Program-made: the position numbers and the translations under genes
Source of the DNA: Moraxellaceae bacterium
GTDB lineage: Bacteria; Pseudomonadota; Gammaproteobacteria; Pseudomonadales; Moraxellaceae
Direction of reading: 5' to 3'
NCBI GenBank assembly: GCA_018260315.1
Contig: JAGLBJ010000009.1
Coordinates: forward strand, 1-38,642
Length of the DNA stretch: 38,642 nt
Shown: positions 27,101 through 35,448 of the stretch, in pieces
How positions within the stretch are numbered: the first letter of the stretch is position 1
Layout: each line of letters starts with the position of its first letter
The notes under the pieces: model-generated
The model's input: only the letters and a program-made list of their open reading frames with translations
Database searches by the model: none
What the model was told of the DNA's origin: nothing

Positions 27101-29213
27101 GTCCTGTGACCTGGTTAAACGGGGCAGCAGGCGTCATACGCTGCGGATTCAGTCCCGTTGTCAATAGTGTTGCCTGCCAGCGAGTCGGCGTTTGCGTGTT
27201 TTGCCCCGGCTCAATATGCGCGGTGCCGTTAAGCTGCCCTGCGATACCGTTATAATTAAACTGCGGAATATCGACTGTACGCGCTGCGGCTACAATATCG
27301 GCCCGATAATGCCCGGCCGGAATCAGACTGGCGGGCGCAAGCGTTTTGGCCTTATCAACGGGCTGAGTTGGTAGTTTCTGCGCTTGAACCGTTTTAGGAA
27401 GCGTTTGCTTGGGCTTAGATTGAGCTAACGTGTTGTTATTTTCGGCGGTCTTGGCATTTGAATGTTTTGCTTTAATGGGCTGTGCTTTAAGTTCGTTAGA
27501 TTGATTAATGAGTTGCTGTTTTAACTGCGCGCCTACAGCCTCTAGGGTCGTAGGATTGGCTACGTCAGGTTTATTGAGGGGATTTAAGGCCGCGCCGGTT
27601 AAATCCAAATCGACATGCGCCACGGTTTTACCGGCAAATCGCCCTATTTTTGCCTGACCCTGAGGACTGACCAGGGCGCCAATACCTGCCACCTGCCGCG
27701 CTACATTGCGCCAACGCGCATCATAGGCCACCGGGCTTTGCGCATTGCCCAAACTGCCGCGCTGCCCCATGCCAACCACCCAGGTTTCATGTCCATCATT
27801 TAAAATCGTGTCCTGTTTGTTAGACTGCCTAAAGTTTGGTTTAGCCAAATGTTGTTCGGCAAACGGCACCTGCTTGATATAAACGCCCACTTTCGAAACA
27901 GTCGCAGTCGACGATGCCAGTTCGCCTTGCGTCAAAAATGGTCCATTTATTAAGCGCGGCACATATGGACGAATACTTTGAGGCACTTTTTCCAACTGCT
28001 GCTGTATATCGATATGCGTTAAACGGCCACGCAAATCCCAGGCAGTTTTATGCTGCCAGTTAACCTGACCTAAAACCTCAATCTGCCCGCCCAACGTATT
28101 GGCCTGTAAATGCTGAATTGACAACTGTTTAAAATCGGTCGACATTTGGCCGGCATAGTGCCCGTAAGGCAGATGTTGCCCTTGTAAATCGGTCGCTAAA
28201 TCGACACTGATACCGTCAATATTCCCGTTAAATTGCGCCTGCCCCTGACTCGAACGCAACCGTTCTGACGTCATCACTGGCCAGCGAAACTGTTGCCAAC
28301 TGACCTGCCCGCTAAACGGTACGCCCTCTCGCACCGGATGCGCCGTTATACTGGCATGTGCGCGGTCGGGTAAAGTTAAATCGCTGTCGATATGCAGTGT
28401 GTCAACGGTACCACTGGCCTTGATTTGCAGCATTTGAACATCTGGCGCGTCATTCGATGGTTTTGTCTGTTTTAAAGATTTTTTGGGATTCGCCTGTCCC
28501 GTATTAAGCGCCATAAATTCATGCGCACTGGCGGCCTGAATACCTGCATTAAGCGTGTTTAATAACGGAATACGCAACTGCCCTGTGGCATCAATCGGAT
28601 AACGTCCGCTAAATTGAATGTTGCCGGTAACATGTTGCGCGCTAACAATGCCTGCATTAAGTGAAGAGTCCGTTAAACTTAAAACATCGCTATCCCAAAC
28701 CGCATCGTTTAGCATAATATCGGTTAAGCGTGTGGGTTTTTTATAAAGAGCGGCTTGCTGAAACGGTTCTATGGTTAAATCATGAATGACGGCATGGTCA
28801 AACCGCAACGTAAACGGCAGTTTTAACGCGGTAAAATTAAACGGTTTATGCGCAGATGGTGTCAGGCGTTTTACGTGAAAACCTGTTAAAGATGCCTGGC
28901 GAAAATGGAGCTCTTTTTTCACCAACGCACGCCAGCCTACCTTCATCACGGCCTGGTCAATGGTTATTTTATAATCTTTACTACCATGCACTTCGATATT
29001 TTTTAAAATAAGGCCGTTTTTAAAATCGCCCCCCTGATAAGTATAGCTCATCATATGTTGGTGGTCGGCAATCTGCGCCAATAAAAACCGGCTGCCCTCT
29101 TTAGTGGCTACCAGATAATACGCCGTGGCTGCCAATACCAGGGTCGACAGCACCAAAAGCACCAAAAGCCACTTCCAGATAGGCGAAGACTTGCCTATGA
29201 GCTTAGCTGTCAT
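24153..29213 (-). CDS. tamB: Inner-membrane translocation and assembly module protein TamB
   Basis: TamB is an inner-membrane-anchored, periplasm-spanning beta-helical protein of the AsmA/bridge-like lipid transfer superfamily. It cooperates with TamA in outer-membrane assembly and probably moves phospholipid to the outer membrane. The ORF encodes 1686 residues from the preferred start. One transmembrane anchor is at about 15-37, followed by many repeats of short beta strands, and the C-terminal TamB (DUF490) domain with ISPDLYLRYGVGVFTPVNKL and a final YNWRF, a beta-signal-like ending. Residues about 560-635 are Lys/Gln/Asn/Ala-rich low complexity, an atypical linker. ATG 29213 is preferred to the GTG at 29225, with AGGTG at 9 bases. 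It is 101 bp downstream of tamA. Confidence 0.95.
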   Translation of the reverse strand: MTAKLIGKSSPIWKWLLVLLVLSTLVLAATAYYLVATKEGSRFLLAQIADHQHMMSYTYQGGDFKNGLILKNIEVHGSKDYKITIDQAVMKVGWRALVKKELHFRQASLTGFHVKRLTPSAHKPFNFTALKLPFTLRFDHAVIHDLTIEPFQQAALYKKPTRLTDIMLNDAVWDSDVLSLTDSSLNAGIVSAQHVTGNIQFSGRYPIDATGQLRIPLLNTLNAGIQAASAHEFMALNTGQANPKKSLKQTKPSNDAPDVQMLQIKASGTVDTLHIDSDLTLPDRAHASITAHPVREGVPFSGQVSWQQFRWPVMTSERLRSSQGQAQFNGNIDGISVDLATDLQGQHLPYGHYAGQMSTDFKQLSIQHLQANTLGGQIEVLGQVNWQHKTAWDLRGRLTHIDIQQQLEKVPQSIRPYVPRLINGPFLTQGELASSTATVSKVGVYIKQVPFAEQHLAKPNFRQSNKQDTILNDGHETWVVGMGQRGSLGNAQSPVAYDARWRNVARQVAGIGALVSPQGQAKIGRFAGKTVAHVDLDLTGAALNPLNKPDVANPTTLEAVGAQLKQQLINQSNELKAQPIKAKHSNAKTAENNNTLAQSKPKQTLPKTVQAQKLPTQPVDKAKTLAPASLIPAGHYRADIVAAARTVDIPQFNYNGIAGQLNGTAHIEPGQNTQTPTRWQATLLTTGLNPQRMTPAAPFNQVTGHVVAHGEITPSQYTFTLTDTYLEGILPATAATKTQKAGAARPMVLKGTGQAAILMQPANAAKQPLPDKTVAMQTPVKQTPGQGSQMRSFAAQFNGQFNTAGIPGGQLTVDIAGTPQLIQVRKFTHSGDTGKINAQGEVNLTQGIGWQGQAALEHFNPAFFVAGWPGDLSGTLHTHGQWQTHQHEIHVNQLNMQGTLRHEPIRAQGALDIVFGSFSRQGLAHDVLTSQINAQNLLLAWAGNELTANGHLQNLHLQINAPQLGRIHPHLAGHITGQIETHGISQKPDATVNLQAEHIRFNTLTIEHATVQGQIKQLGEAPSQLSVDIANIGQDKQVISSVKGLLSGTRANHRLAASVATPSVQADMILTGSLQPNYDWQGQLADGHVVTRVMKLAQATPARMTWQNATGQLTLTPHCWTDVRQSELCLTEPLLASRNQAQTALALKHLDLSMLENMLPQGLSWQGAVNGQAKLAWQAGGTPQLNALLYTDQGSFKLAPDDPQDEGLILPYQRLSLLAKTQADGLKVRFDVRTSNIGTGYVDAVINPNVTPKTINGAVVLDKVQLGVFKPFFPGMQILAGTASLAGGMSGPLTGPDFYGEFKLNDGRIMLASVPVSLSKINLKSSIRGSRANLEGRFASGDGEGQITGQAIWVGEPAVKLKITGQDLLIRQAPQLTARINPMINIDILPSRKQLNVAGTIDVPKATVSPDSNNDGAIALSPDVRIIDRRIKTVPRPIQVKAPWQIDAAINIKLGSEVFFQGFGANVPLSGSLQVSSRGAGHLTGQGHIHVPRSVRIDAFGQTLQLKHADVRFNGPLTQPLLDIEAAKTVSGRMVGVRIGGRMTNPAVVIINDAGLSEQEALNAMLTGRITANNTLTNTAGFKSEVNNTLAAAGLSAGLSGSRNFTNKLGRTFGLSGLTVDAEGVGNDTQVNVTGYISPDLYLRYGVGVFTPVNKLTLRYQVNKRLYVEASSAIEKAIDVFYNWRF

Positions 29214-29314
29214 AACCAGCAGCACCTAGAATAAAACCGCGTAACTGCGACATCATGTGATTATCAATCCTGTAACAGTGTTTACCATGCCTTGACTTAA
29301 TCAGGTCTGCCATC

Positions 29315-31735
29315 TTATAACGGGGGGCCTATAAAAAAATGCAAGCGAATGGGAATTTTCGTTTCAGACACGCCCGCAGCTATATCCACCCGTATTGGTC
29401 CCACCGGTGAGGCAAACCGTACTCCAAACCCGATACCAACCTTGGGTTTGCCGTTAAAATGATTGCCAAACGCATTGCCCACATCGGTAAACACAGCACC
29501 GCGCCAGTTGGGTTTAAACTGATAATTATATTCAACCGAGCCAACCGCCAACGTCTGTCCGCCCACCAAATAAGTCTGCTGCAACGGCGATAAACTTTTA
29601 TAATCATAACCGCGTATACTTTGGTCGCCGCCTGCAAAAAACCTGAGATTATACGGGACACGGTCAAAATCCTGCGTGACAATACCGCCTACATCGACCC
29701 GCCCGACCAGTTGATGAATATCATGCCGTCCAAAGCTGTAAATACCGCGTGCGCCAGCCTGTAAAATGGCAAAATTGGTATCGCTCAACATATTTTTGCC
29801 CGCCACATCGATCGTATAAAACTGATGCAGCCCACGCACCGGATTAATCCCGCCACTGGTCGAGGTTTTTTCCAGGCCAAAGTCCGCCAGTAACGCCTGT
29901 TGGTTCAATGCTCCTTTAAGCACGTTAAACGGCGCTGGCAAATTGCTCACATCGCTGCTCAGCGCATGATTATCTTTTTTAAGTTCATCAAACCGATAGC
30001 GCAACGACATTTTACGATGCCAACCGGTCGGACTCGGTTTAATGGCGCGTTCTACCCCAACCGTTGCCGTACGTGTTTCAAACCCATTTAATTTATTGGT
30101 TTGGGCATACAGCAGTTGGCGCTCATAGCCCAAAACATAGGTCAAGGTATCGTTTAGAGGGTGTTTGTAAGGCTGCGCATAGCGTAAATCGAGGGCCTGA
30201 CGGATTTTCGATATCTCGACGTTACCGTCAATGCTATGGCCACGGTCGTTAAGCAGCGCACGCCGAAACTGACTTCTGACCCGCATACCGGTATCGGTGC
30301 CGTATCCCAGACCCACTTCGGCACTATTGGGTTTCCGTGCATCGACAATAACCGTAACGGGAACGATTTTAGTTGCTCGAACTTGCGCAATTTTTGTTTC
30401 CTGTTCGCGCAAGGAATTTGACAATGATGGTTTATTGGTGTCAAGTTTATCTGTCGGCGTCACGGGTACAGCATCAGGACTATCACCCAGCAGCTTATCG
30501 ACCAGTGCATGTGTACTGCTTTCCTGCTCTTTAAGACTCGGCGCAAGGTCAGGCACGCTGTTACTTTTTTGGTCGACTGCGGCGGCAGCCTTGGCAGCAG
30601 ATGCGGCGCTATCTTTGGCATCGGCCAATTCTAGCGGTGGCGGAGTAATGCTGTTGATTTCCACATTGTTAAACCAGCGTGTATCCAACAGATTACGCGA
30701 AAACCTGGCCAGTTGTGTGCTATCGTACGGGTCACCTTCTTCATATGGCACCATCTGTTCTAGTAAATGCAGGTGCACCGGCAGTGGTTTGGTCGGGTCA
30801 ATATTTTTAAATTCGACAGGGCCAAATTTATAGCGTTCCCCACTGTGATAACCCAGCAGAATATCGGCAGTATTATCGGGCAAAGTCACCGCGACATCAT
30901 GCACCAGCCAGTAACCATCAAAGTAGCCCCGCTCGGCAACCGTAGCCGCTAACCGGCTTTTGGTGGTTTCGTATAAATCGTGCTGAAAAGGGTCGCCTAC
31001 CTGTAAATCCAGACGGCGTTTTAACGCATCGAAGGCAATATCGGAACTGCCCGGCCCTTCAATATTAATCTCTTCCGATTTAACCTTAACCGGCTCACCC
31101 GGCACCACGACCAAATGTAGACGCGAGGTACTTTGCGGCTCAAACCGAAACTGCGCACTATAATACCCGACGGCCTGTGCTGCCTGCCTTGCCAGGGTAC
31201 GCAAGCGTGGCTGCACATCGCGATAATCCCCAGACATTTCGTCAACGGTGGTGCGCTGCAAATAGGCGCGCAAATTACGTTCCAACAAGGCAGGCGCCCC
31301 ACTGACCGATACGCTGATAGTCGGTTCATGCGGAATTTCCTCTTCAGGGGCCGACCAAAAGCGTTTTTTTAAGCGTTTAAAAAGATTATCTTTCGTTTTA
31401 CGAGGAGGGTCGACGGGTAAAATAATTGGCGGTGCACCCAGCACGTCGGCAGCCACCGGAGGCAGGTTACGCACTTCTTCCGGCACATCGTTGGCAGGAT
31501 TGGCAGATGCGTCAGCAGCATTATTGTCAGTCGTCTTATTAAATGCATCACGCACTTTATCAAACAATGAGGGCTGTGCCGATGTGCCGGCATTGCCACT
31601 AGCAGAAATATCCGGCGCAGGTTGACCCGGTGCCGAAGTCGCTGCATGCCCAAAGCACGCAACGCTCATTAAACTCGACAATAGCAAGCCACGATTGCGT
31701 ATTAACAGAGTATAAGATGGAAAATAGAATAGCAT
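29315..31735 (-). CDS. tamA: Outer-membrane translocation and assembly module protein TamA (long form)
   Basis: An Omp85-family protein with three POTRA domains and a 16-strand barrel, partner of TamB. Domains in the 806-residue protein: signal peptide 1-32; low-complexity linker 33-135; POTRA1 from about 138; POTRA2 from about 215; POTRA3 from about 303 (YKFGPVEF) through FSRNLLDTRWFNNVEI, broken by an insertion at about 364-455; barrel from VGLGYGTDTG (about 475) to the C-terminal HFFIGPPL. The barrel has the IRGYDYKSL motif (RGY of the lid loop). E. coli TamA has 577 residues, so about 230 are extra, nearly all in the two low-complexity stretches. AGG lies 7 bases before the ATG. It is divergent from the LplT-like gene. 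Confidence 0.93.
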   Translation of the reverse strand: MLFYFPSYTLLIRNRGLLLSSLMSVACFGHAATSAPGQPAPDISASGNAGTSAQPSLFDKVRDAFNKTTDNNAADASANPANDVPEEVRNLPPVAADVLGAPPIILPVDPPRKTKDNLFKRLKKRFWSAPEEEIPHEPTISVSVSGAPALLERNLRAYLQRTTVDEMSGDYRDVQPRLRTLARQAAQAVGYYSAQFRFEPQSTSRLHLVVVPGEPVKVKSEEINIEGPGSSDIAFDALKRRLDLQVGDPFQHDLYETTKSRLAATVAERGYFDGYWLVHDVAVTLPDNTADILLGYHSGERYKFGPVEFKNIDPTKPLPVHLHLLEQMVPYEEGDPYDSTQLARFSRNLLDTRWFNNVEINSITPPPLELADAKDSAASAAKAAAAVDQKSNSVPDLAPSLKEQESSTHALVDKLLGDSPDAVPVTPTDKLDTNKPSLSNSLREQETKIAQVRATKIVPVTVIVDARKPNSAEVGLGYGTDTGMRVRSQFRRALLNDRGHSIDGNVEISKIRQALDLRYAQPYKHPLNDTLTYVLGYERQLLYAQTNKLNGFETRTATVGVERAIKPSPTGWHRKMSLRYRFDELKKDNHALSSDVSNLPAPFNVLKGALNQQALLADFGLEKTSTSGGINPVRGLHQFYTIDVAGKNMLSDTNFAILQAGARGIYSFGRHDIHQLVGRVDVGGIVTQDFDRVPYNLRFFAGGDQSIRGYDYKSLSPLQQTYLVGGQTLAVGSVEYNYQFKPNWRGAVFTDVGNAFGNHFNGKPKVGIGFGVRFASPVGPIRVDIAAGVSETKIPIRLHFFIGPPL

Positions 31736-32079
31736 ATTAACCTACAGGCTTGCTTGGGGGTCGTGGTTTAGGCGTTATCTTAGCATGGTATATGCTTAGG
31801 ATAGCGTTTTAACCAAGGATTTTAGCGTGTGTCGAACACCTGGAGCAAATTCATTGATTTAAAAGCCTTAGTTTAGCTGGTCGTTGGTCATTCGTTTAAA
31901 TAGAGGATTAGTTTTTGCATTCAACTTTTTTACGGTGTTAAATAGACTTCAAGATAATCGATTTAAACAGATATTTAATTTTGGGATAGCGCTTTAGTTT
32001 TATACTGTTTAAGATAGTGTTAAATGATTTTCACCCTGTTCTTTTAATTCATCGGTAAACCCTACCCAGGATACCTGTT
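31736..32079. other. Divergent intergenic region, promoters only
   Basis: This 344-bp region between tamA (-) and the MFS gene (+) must hold both promoters. I see AT-rich stretches and a weak imperfect palindrome (AGCAT/ATGCT near 31781-31795) but no gene, RNA or confident promoter hexamer pair. Confidence 0.4.
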
Positions 32080-33423
32080 ATGTCGCTCGACCCCACCCCT
32101 TCAAAGCCCCCCATGCCACCTGGTCAAAATCAGTTTGCGTTATTGACTAAACGGCGTTTTTTACCAATGTTTATCACGCAGTTTCTGGGTGCCTTTAACG
32201 ACAACGTGTTTAAACAGGCCCTGATTTTATTATTAACCTACCAAGGTGCCCAGCAGCTCCATTTATCGATTAGTTTACTCAATAATGTTGCCGCATTGCT
32301 GTTTATTTTGCCGTTCTTTTTATTATCGGCGACGGCTGGTCAAATCGCCGATAAATACGATAAAGCCCAATTATCACGCTTTATTAAAGTATTAGAATTA
32401 GGCATTATGTTATTGGCCGGTGTTGGCTTTATTTTTACGATTTACACGTTATTATTTATTGCGCTGTTTTTGATGGGTGTTCATTCGACCCTGTTTGGGC
32501 CCATTAAATATGCATATTTGCCGCAAGCGTTGCATACAGATGAATTGGTTGGCGGTAATGCGCTATTTCAGACCGGTACCTCACTGGCAATTTTAACCGG
32601 CATGATGTTGGCGGCGGTGGTCGTAGCAGGCGGCGACCATAACGCGCTCATATGGACCAGTGCAACGTTGGTGGGAATTGCAGCAACCGGCGTGCTTAGT
32701 GCGCATTTTATTCCCAAAACGCCAGCCAGTGCCCCAAACCTAACGATTGATTGGAATATTTTTAAAACCAGTCGTCAAACCCTGGCTGATGCTTGGGCAT
32801 TGCCATCGGTTTTTTATGCAATTATCGGTATTTCCTGGTTTTGGTATTATGGTGCCACCTTTTTAACGCAAGTTCCTGAGCTCACCAAAACCATCTTATT
32901 TGGCAATCAATCCGCAGTGATTTTTTTATTGACGTTATTTTCAATCGGGGTGGCGGTGGGCTCGTTGCTGTGTCGGCGTTTAAGCGGTGCATCGGTTAAT
33001 TTAAAATTATTACCCGTCGGTATTGCGGGTTTATCGCTATTTGCCCTCGATTTATTTTTTGCCTTAAAATTTTCTGCGTTAAACGGTATGGCTGCACCGG
33101 CGCATAGCTTAGGTTTAAATGAATTTATACACCATGCGGGCTATTGGCGCATTTTTATTGATTTACTGGGTATCGGATTATTCGGCGGCTTTTATATCGT
33201 CCCGTTGTATACCTTTATGCAGGCCCATGCCCCCGAAGATGCCCGCGCGCGCATTGTGGCTGCCAACAACATTTTAAATGCCTTATTTATGGTCGGCTCG
33301 GCATTGATGGCCATGTTACTGTTATCTTTATTAAAAACCGATTTAGCCGTCTTATTTTTATGGACTGCGCTCGTCAATCTGGTGGTCGGTTATATCGTGT
33401 GGAAAAAAACGCGTCTTTCTTAA
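32080..33423 (+). CDS. LplT-like MFS transporter (lysophospholipid transporter family)
   Basis: A 447-residue, 12-helix transporter. QFLGAFNDNVFKQAL in the first helix is the mark of the LplT subgroup, and GPIKYAYLPQ, FQTGTSLAILTGM and VPLYTFMQAHAPEDARARIVAANNI are its later motifs. LplT flips lyso-phosphatidylethanolamine inward across the inner membrane for re-acylation by Aas. In many proteobacteria the transporter is fused to Aas acyltransferase and ligase domains; here only the transporter portion is present and the next gene is unrelated. CAGGATACC, with AGGA, precedes the start. The tail end of the gene contains a minus-strand terminator. Substrate is inferred from family membership alone. 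Confidence 0.87.
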   Translation: MSLDPTPSKPPMPPGQNQFALLTKRRFLPMFITQFLGAFNDNVFKQALILLLTYQGAQQLHLSISLLNNVAALLFILPFFLLSATAGQIADKYDKAQLSRFIKVLELGIMLLAGVGFIFTIYTLLFIALFLMGVHSTLFGPIKYAYLPQALHTDELVGGNALFQTGTSLAILTGMMLAAVVVAGGDHNALIWTSATLVGIAATGVLSAHFIPKTPASAPNLTIDWNIFKTSRQTLADAWALPSVFYAIIGISWFWYYGATFLTQVPELTKTILFGNQSAVIFLLTLFSIGVAVGSLLCRRLSGASVNLKLLPVGIAGLSLFALDLFFALKFSALNGMAAPAHSLGLNEFIHHAGYWRIFIDLLGIGLFGGFYIVPLYTFMQAHAPEDARARIVAANNILNALFMVGSALMAMLLLSLLKTDLAVLFLWTALVNLVVGYIVWKKTRLS

Positions 33424-33431
33424 CGCGTCTT
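33403..33431 (-). terminator. Rho-independent terminator of the thioesterase gene, inside the MFS 3' end
   Basis: Read on the minus strand, AAGACGCGT and ACGCGTTTT pair over 9 positions (one wobble) around an 8-nt loop and run into seven T residues. It is 59 bp beyond the stop of the leftward thioesterase gene and overlaps the last codons of the rightward MFS gene. The two halves also form a tandem direct repeat. Confidence 0.55.
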
Positions 33432-33489
33432 TAACATTTCCATGATAAACAGGTCCATTAATCATCATTTAGAAGTAGGCTAGCAGTTA

Positions 33490-33963
33490 TCAGTTTGGCG
33501 ATGAATTGGCTTGAATTTGCAAATCTGCCAATGCGGGTAATGGGCGCTTACGGCCTGTGTCATCGATAGCAACAAAGGTAAATAAGCCTTCTGTCAAACG
33601 TACCGGCGGCTTGGTCATATCGTGAATTTCCCAAACTTCGGTAAAAATACGCAGCGACGTTGTTCCCTCATGAATAATTTGCGTATAGCAGGCAATTACG
33701 TTTCCCACCTTAACCGGCACATGAAAGACCATATGCTCAATAGAAATGGTGGCCACTCGTCCATTAGCGCGCCGGCGTGCACGTACTGCCCCTGCCAGGT
33801 CCATTTGTGATACCAGCCAGCCACCAAACACGTCGCCAAACCAGTTGGTATCGGCGGGCATAGCGACCGTTTGCAAACTCAGCTCGCCAGTTGGTTGCAT
33901 TGAGGGTGCCGGAATCTCTACGGTTTCAATACTAGGGCGTAAAGTGCTCATAAATTTACCCAT
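33490..33963 (-). CDS. Acyl-CoA thioesterase, YciA-type hotdog fold
   Basis: A 157-residue single hotdog domain. NWFGDVFGGWLVSQMDLAGA has the catalytic Asp and the surrounding helix of YciA/BACH-type acyl-CoA thioesterases, and ATISIEHMVFHVPVKVGNVI and FTFVAIDDTGRKRPLP complete it. These enzymes hydrolyse a broad range of acyl-CoAs. About 35 residues precede the domain. The second in-frame ATG (33951) is an alternative start with GGGTAA 6 bases before it. It is convergent with the MFS gene. Confidence 0.88.
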   Translation of the reverse strand: MGKFMSTLRPSIETVEIPAPSMQPTGELSLQTVAMPADTNWFGDVFGGWLVSQMDLAGAVRARRRANGRVATISIEHMVFHVPVKVGNVIACYTQIIHEGTTSLRIFTEVWEIHDMTKPPVRLTEGLFTFVAIDDTGRKRPLPALADLQIQANSSPN

Positions 33964-34304
33964 TCAAAATAAGACCCCAATTTTAGGCTAAGCGCGTCCA
34001 TTATGCTAGGTGCTTCTTTTATTGACCTTATTGTCCTGGCGTTATCGTTCGTTGATTTACACCAGCGCATAAGGTCATTTATAATAGGTAGTGAACGCAG
34101 AAATTGATACCTTTCACATCATTAACAGGCAACAGTCAATGCTCGGATAAAATTTCATGATTAAACCCATATTAAATTAGTATGCTCACTGCATTTTTTG
34201 GCTGTTTCAGCGTATACTCGGCTTGTTTTCATTAGATTTTAAATGAAACATGTCTGTATGATTAGCCTCATGACACATCATAGGGAAATTTCGGGAGAGA
34301 TGAG
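33964..34304. other. Divergent intergenic region without recognised features
   Basis: These 341 bp separate the thioesterase gene (-) from the DUF2147 gene (+). Possible promoter-like words such as GTATACT near 34212 are present, but no paired hexamers of good quality, no RNA gene and no repeat were recognised. Confidence 0.35.
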
Positions 34305-34835
34305 ATGATAAAGTCTTCAGTTGTACTAAAGCAGCTTTTGCCTGCCATGCTGTTAACAGCATGGTTTATGCCCGCCTTTGCTGCCGATCCCATTTTGGGC
34401 GAATGGCGTAATATTGATGACCGTACCGGGTTTTCTAAAGGCATTATAAACATCGTTTTAGAAAAAGACGGTACATATTCGGGTACCATTACCCGCGTTA
34501 TCCCACGGCCCAATTATAAACCCGTGATCTTATGTCAGCATTGCCCGGCACCGTATACCGGCAAAGTGATAGTGGGTTTAAAAGTATTAACCAACCTTAG
34601 AAATGACCCTAAACAACCAGGTCGCTATTATGGCGGCAGAATTTTAGATCCCCTAAATGGTAATCTGTACAGTGCCAAAGCACACATAAGCAGTGATAAT
34701 CGTCGTCTTAACATGCGTGGTTTTGTCGGCGTTTCAGTCCTGGGTCGTACCCAAACCTGGATACGTGAAGATAGTTTTAAAGAGTCTATTAAAGATGCGC
34801 CTGAAACCGAAGTAACAAAAGATAAACATGAATGA
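34305..34835 (+). CDS. DUF2147 family exported protein
   Basis: A 176-residue protein with a signal peptide (1-26, cleavage after AFA). The mature part starts DPILGEWRNIDDRTGFSKGIINI and includes GTYSGTITRVI, the pattern of DUF2147, then LRNDPKQPGRYYGGRILDPLNGNLYSAKAHI and RGFVGVSVLGRTQTW, which closes the domain. Two cysteines in LCQHCP are extra. The function of DUF2147 is unknown; a lipocalin-like periplasmic barrel is likely. GGGAGA lies upstream of the start. The next gene begins 34 bp on in the same direction. Confidence 0.88.
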   Translation: MIKSSVVLKQLLPAMLLTAWFMPAFAADPILGEWRNIDDRTGFSKGIINIVLEKDGTYSGTITRVIPRPNYKPVILCQHCPAPYTGKVIVGLKVLTNLRNDPKQPGRYYGGRILDPLNGNLYSAKAHISSDNRRLNMRGFVGVSVLGRTQTWIREDSFKESIKDAPETEVTKDKHE

Positions 34836-34869
34836 TGAAGATAGGCTAACTTGTTAAGATGCCGACTCC

Positions 34870-35448
34870 ATGACCTCTTCGTCATCTGGTACAGAAACCA
34901 GGGCCTCGCACGCTTTTTTTAAACGCAATACTTTAATAAAGTATTGGGGATTTGGTGTACTGGCAAGTTTGCTTGTGTTGGCAATACTAACTTATATATT
35001 ATCGCCGCGTGTAGCAGCCGACCACTTATTAAAGCGTTGGAGCCTGCCTAAATCAGGCTTAACGTTGGCAGAACAACTGGTACTACAACGATCGATTCAC
35101 AAAATCGAAATGGCTCATGAACCACCTGCCTGGGAAGGGCCGGGACAAGTTTTTTTACAGCATATCTGGCCACAATTAGGCAAACTTGACCATCCTGAAC
35201 AGTTAATTTTATTGCAAATAACCAGTGTACTCAATAATTTACCGAATTACCCCACGATGCGCCGCCAGTTGACCGCCGGCTATCGACAGTTTCCCAATGA
35301 ATTTCAGGTTACGTTAGGGCCAACAGATAATCCTATTGAGCTTCATTTAAAGCGTCAACACTTTGCTTACTGGGAATTATCGTCATTATGTAGTGTTAAG
35401 CCACAGCCGGTTTTAACCTTAAATACTTGCCCGTCCGATAATCGATAA
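34870..35448 (+). CDS. Uncharacterised membrane-anchored protein
   Basis: A 192-residue protein that I do not recognise. A single transmembrane helix is seen at about 26-47 (YWGFGVLASLLVLAILTYIL), with a positively charged cytoplasmic N-terminus, so the rest would be periplasmic. The soluble part is mostly helical, with QRSIHKIEMAHEPPAW and MRRQLTAGYRQFPNEF. Two cysteines occur near the C-terminus. It follows the DUF2147 gene by 34 bp and is probably co-transcribed. Its last 82 bp overlap the convergent apaH gene. Confidence 0.65.
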   Translation: MTSSSSGTETRASHAFFKRNTLIKYWGFGVLASLLVLAILTYILSPRVAADHLLKRWSLPKSGLTLAEQLVLQRSIHKIEMAHEPPAWEGPGQVFLQHIWPQLGKLDHPEQLILLQITSVLNNLPNYPTMRRQLTAGYRQFPNEFQVTLGPTDNPIELHLKRQHFAYWELSSLCSVKPQPVLTLNTCPSDNR

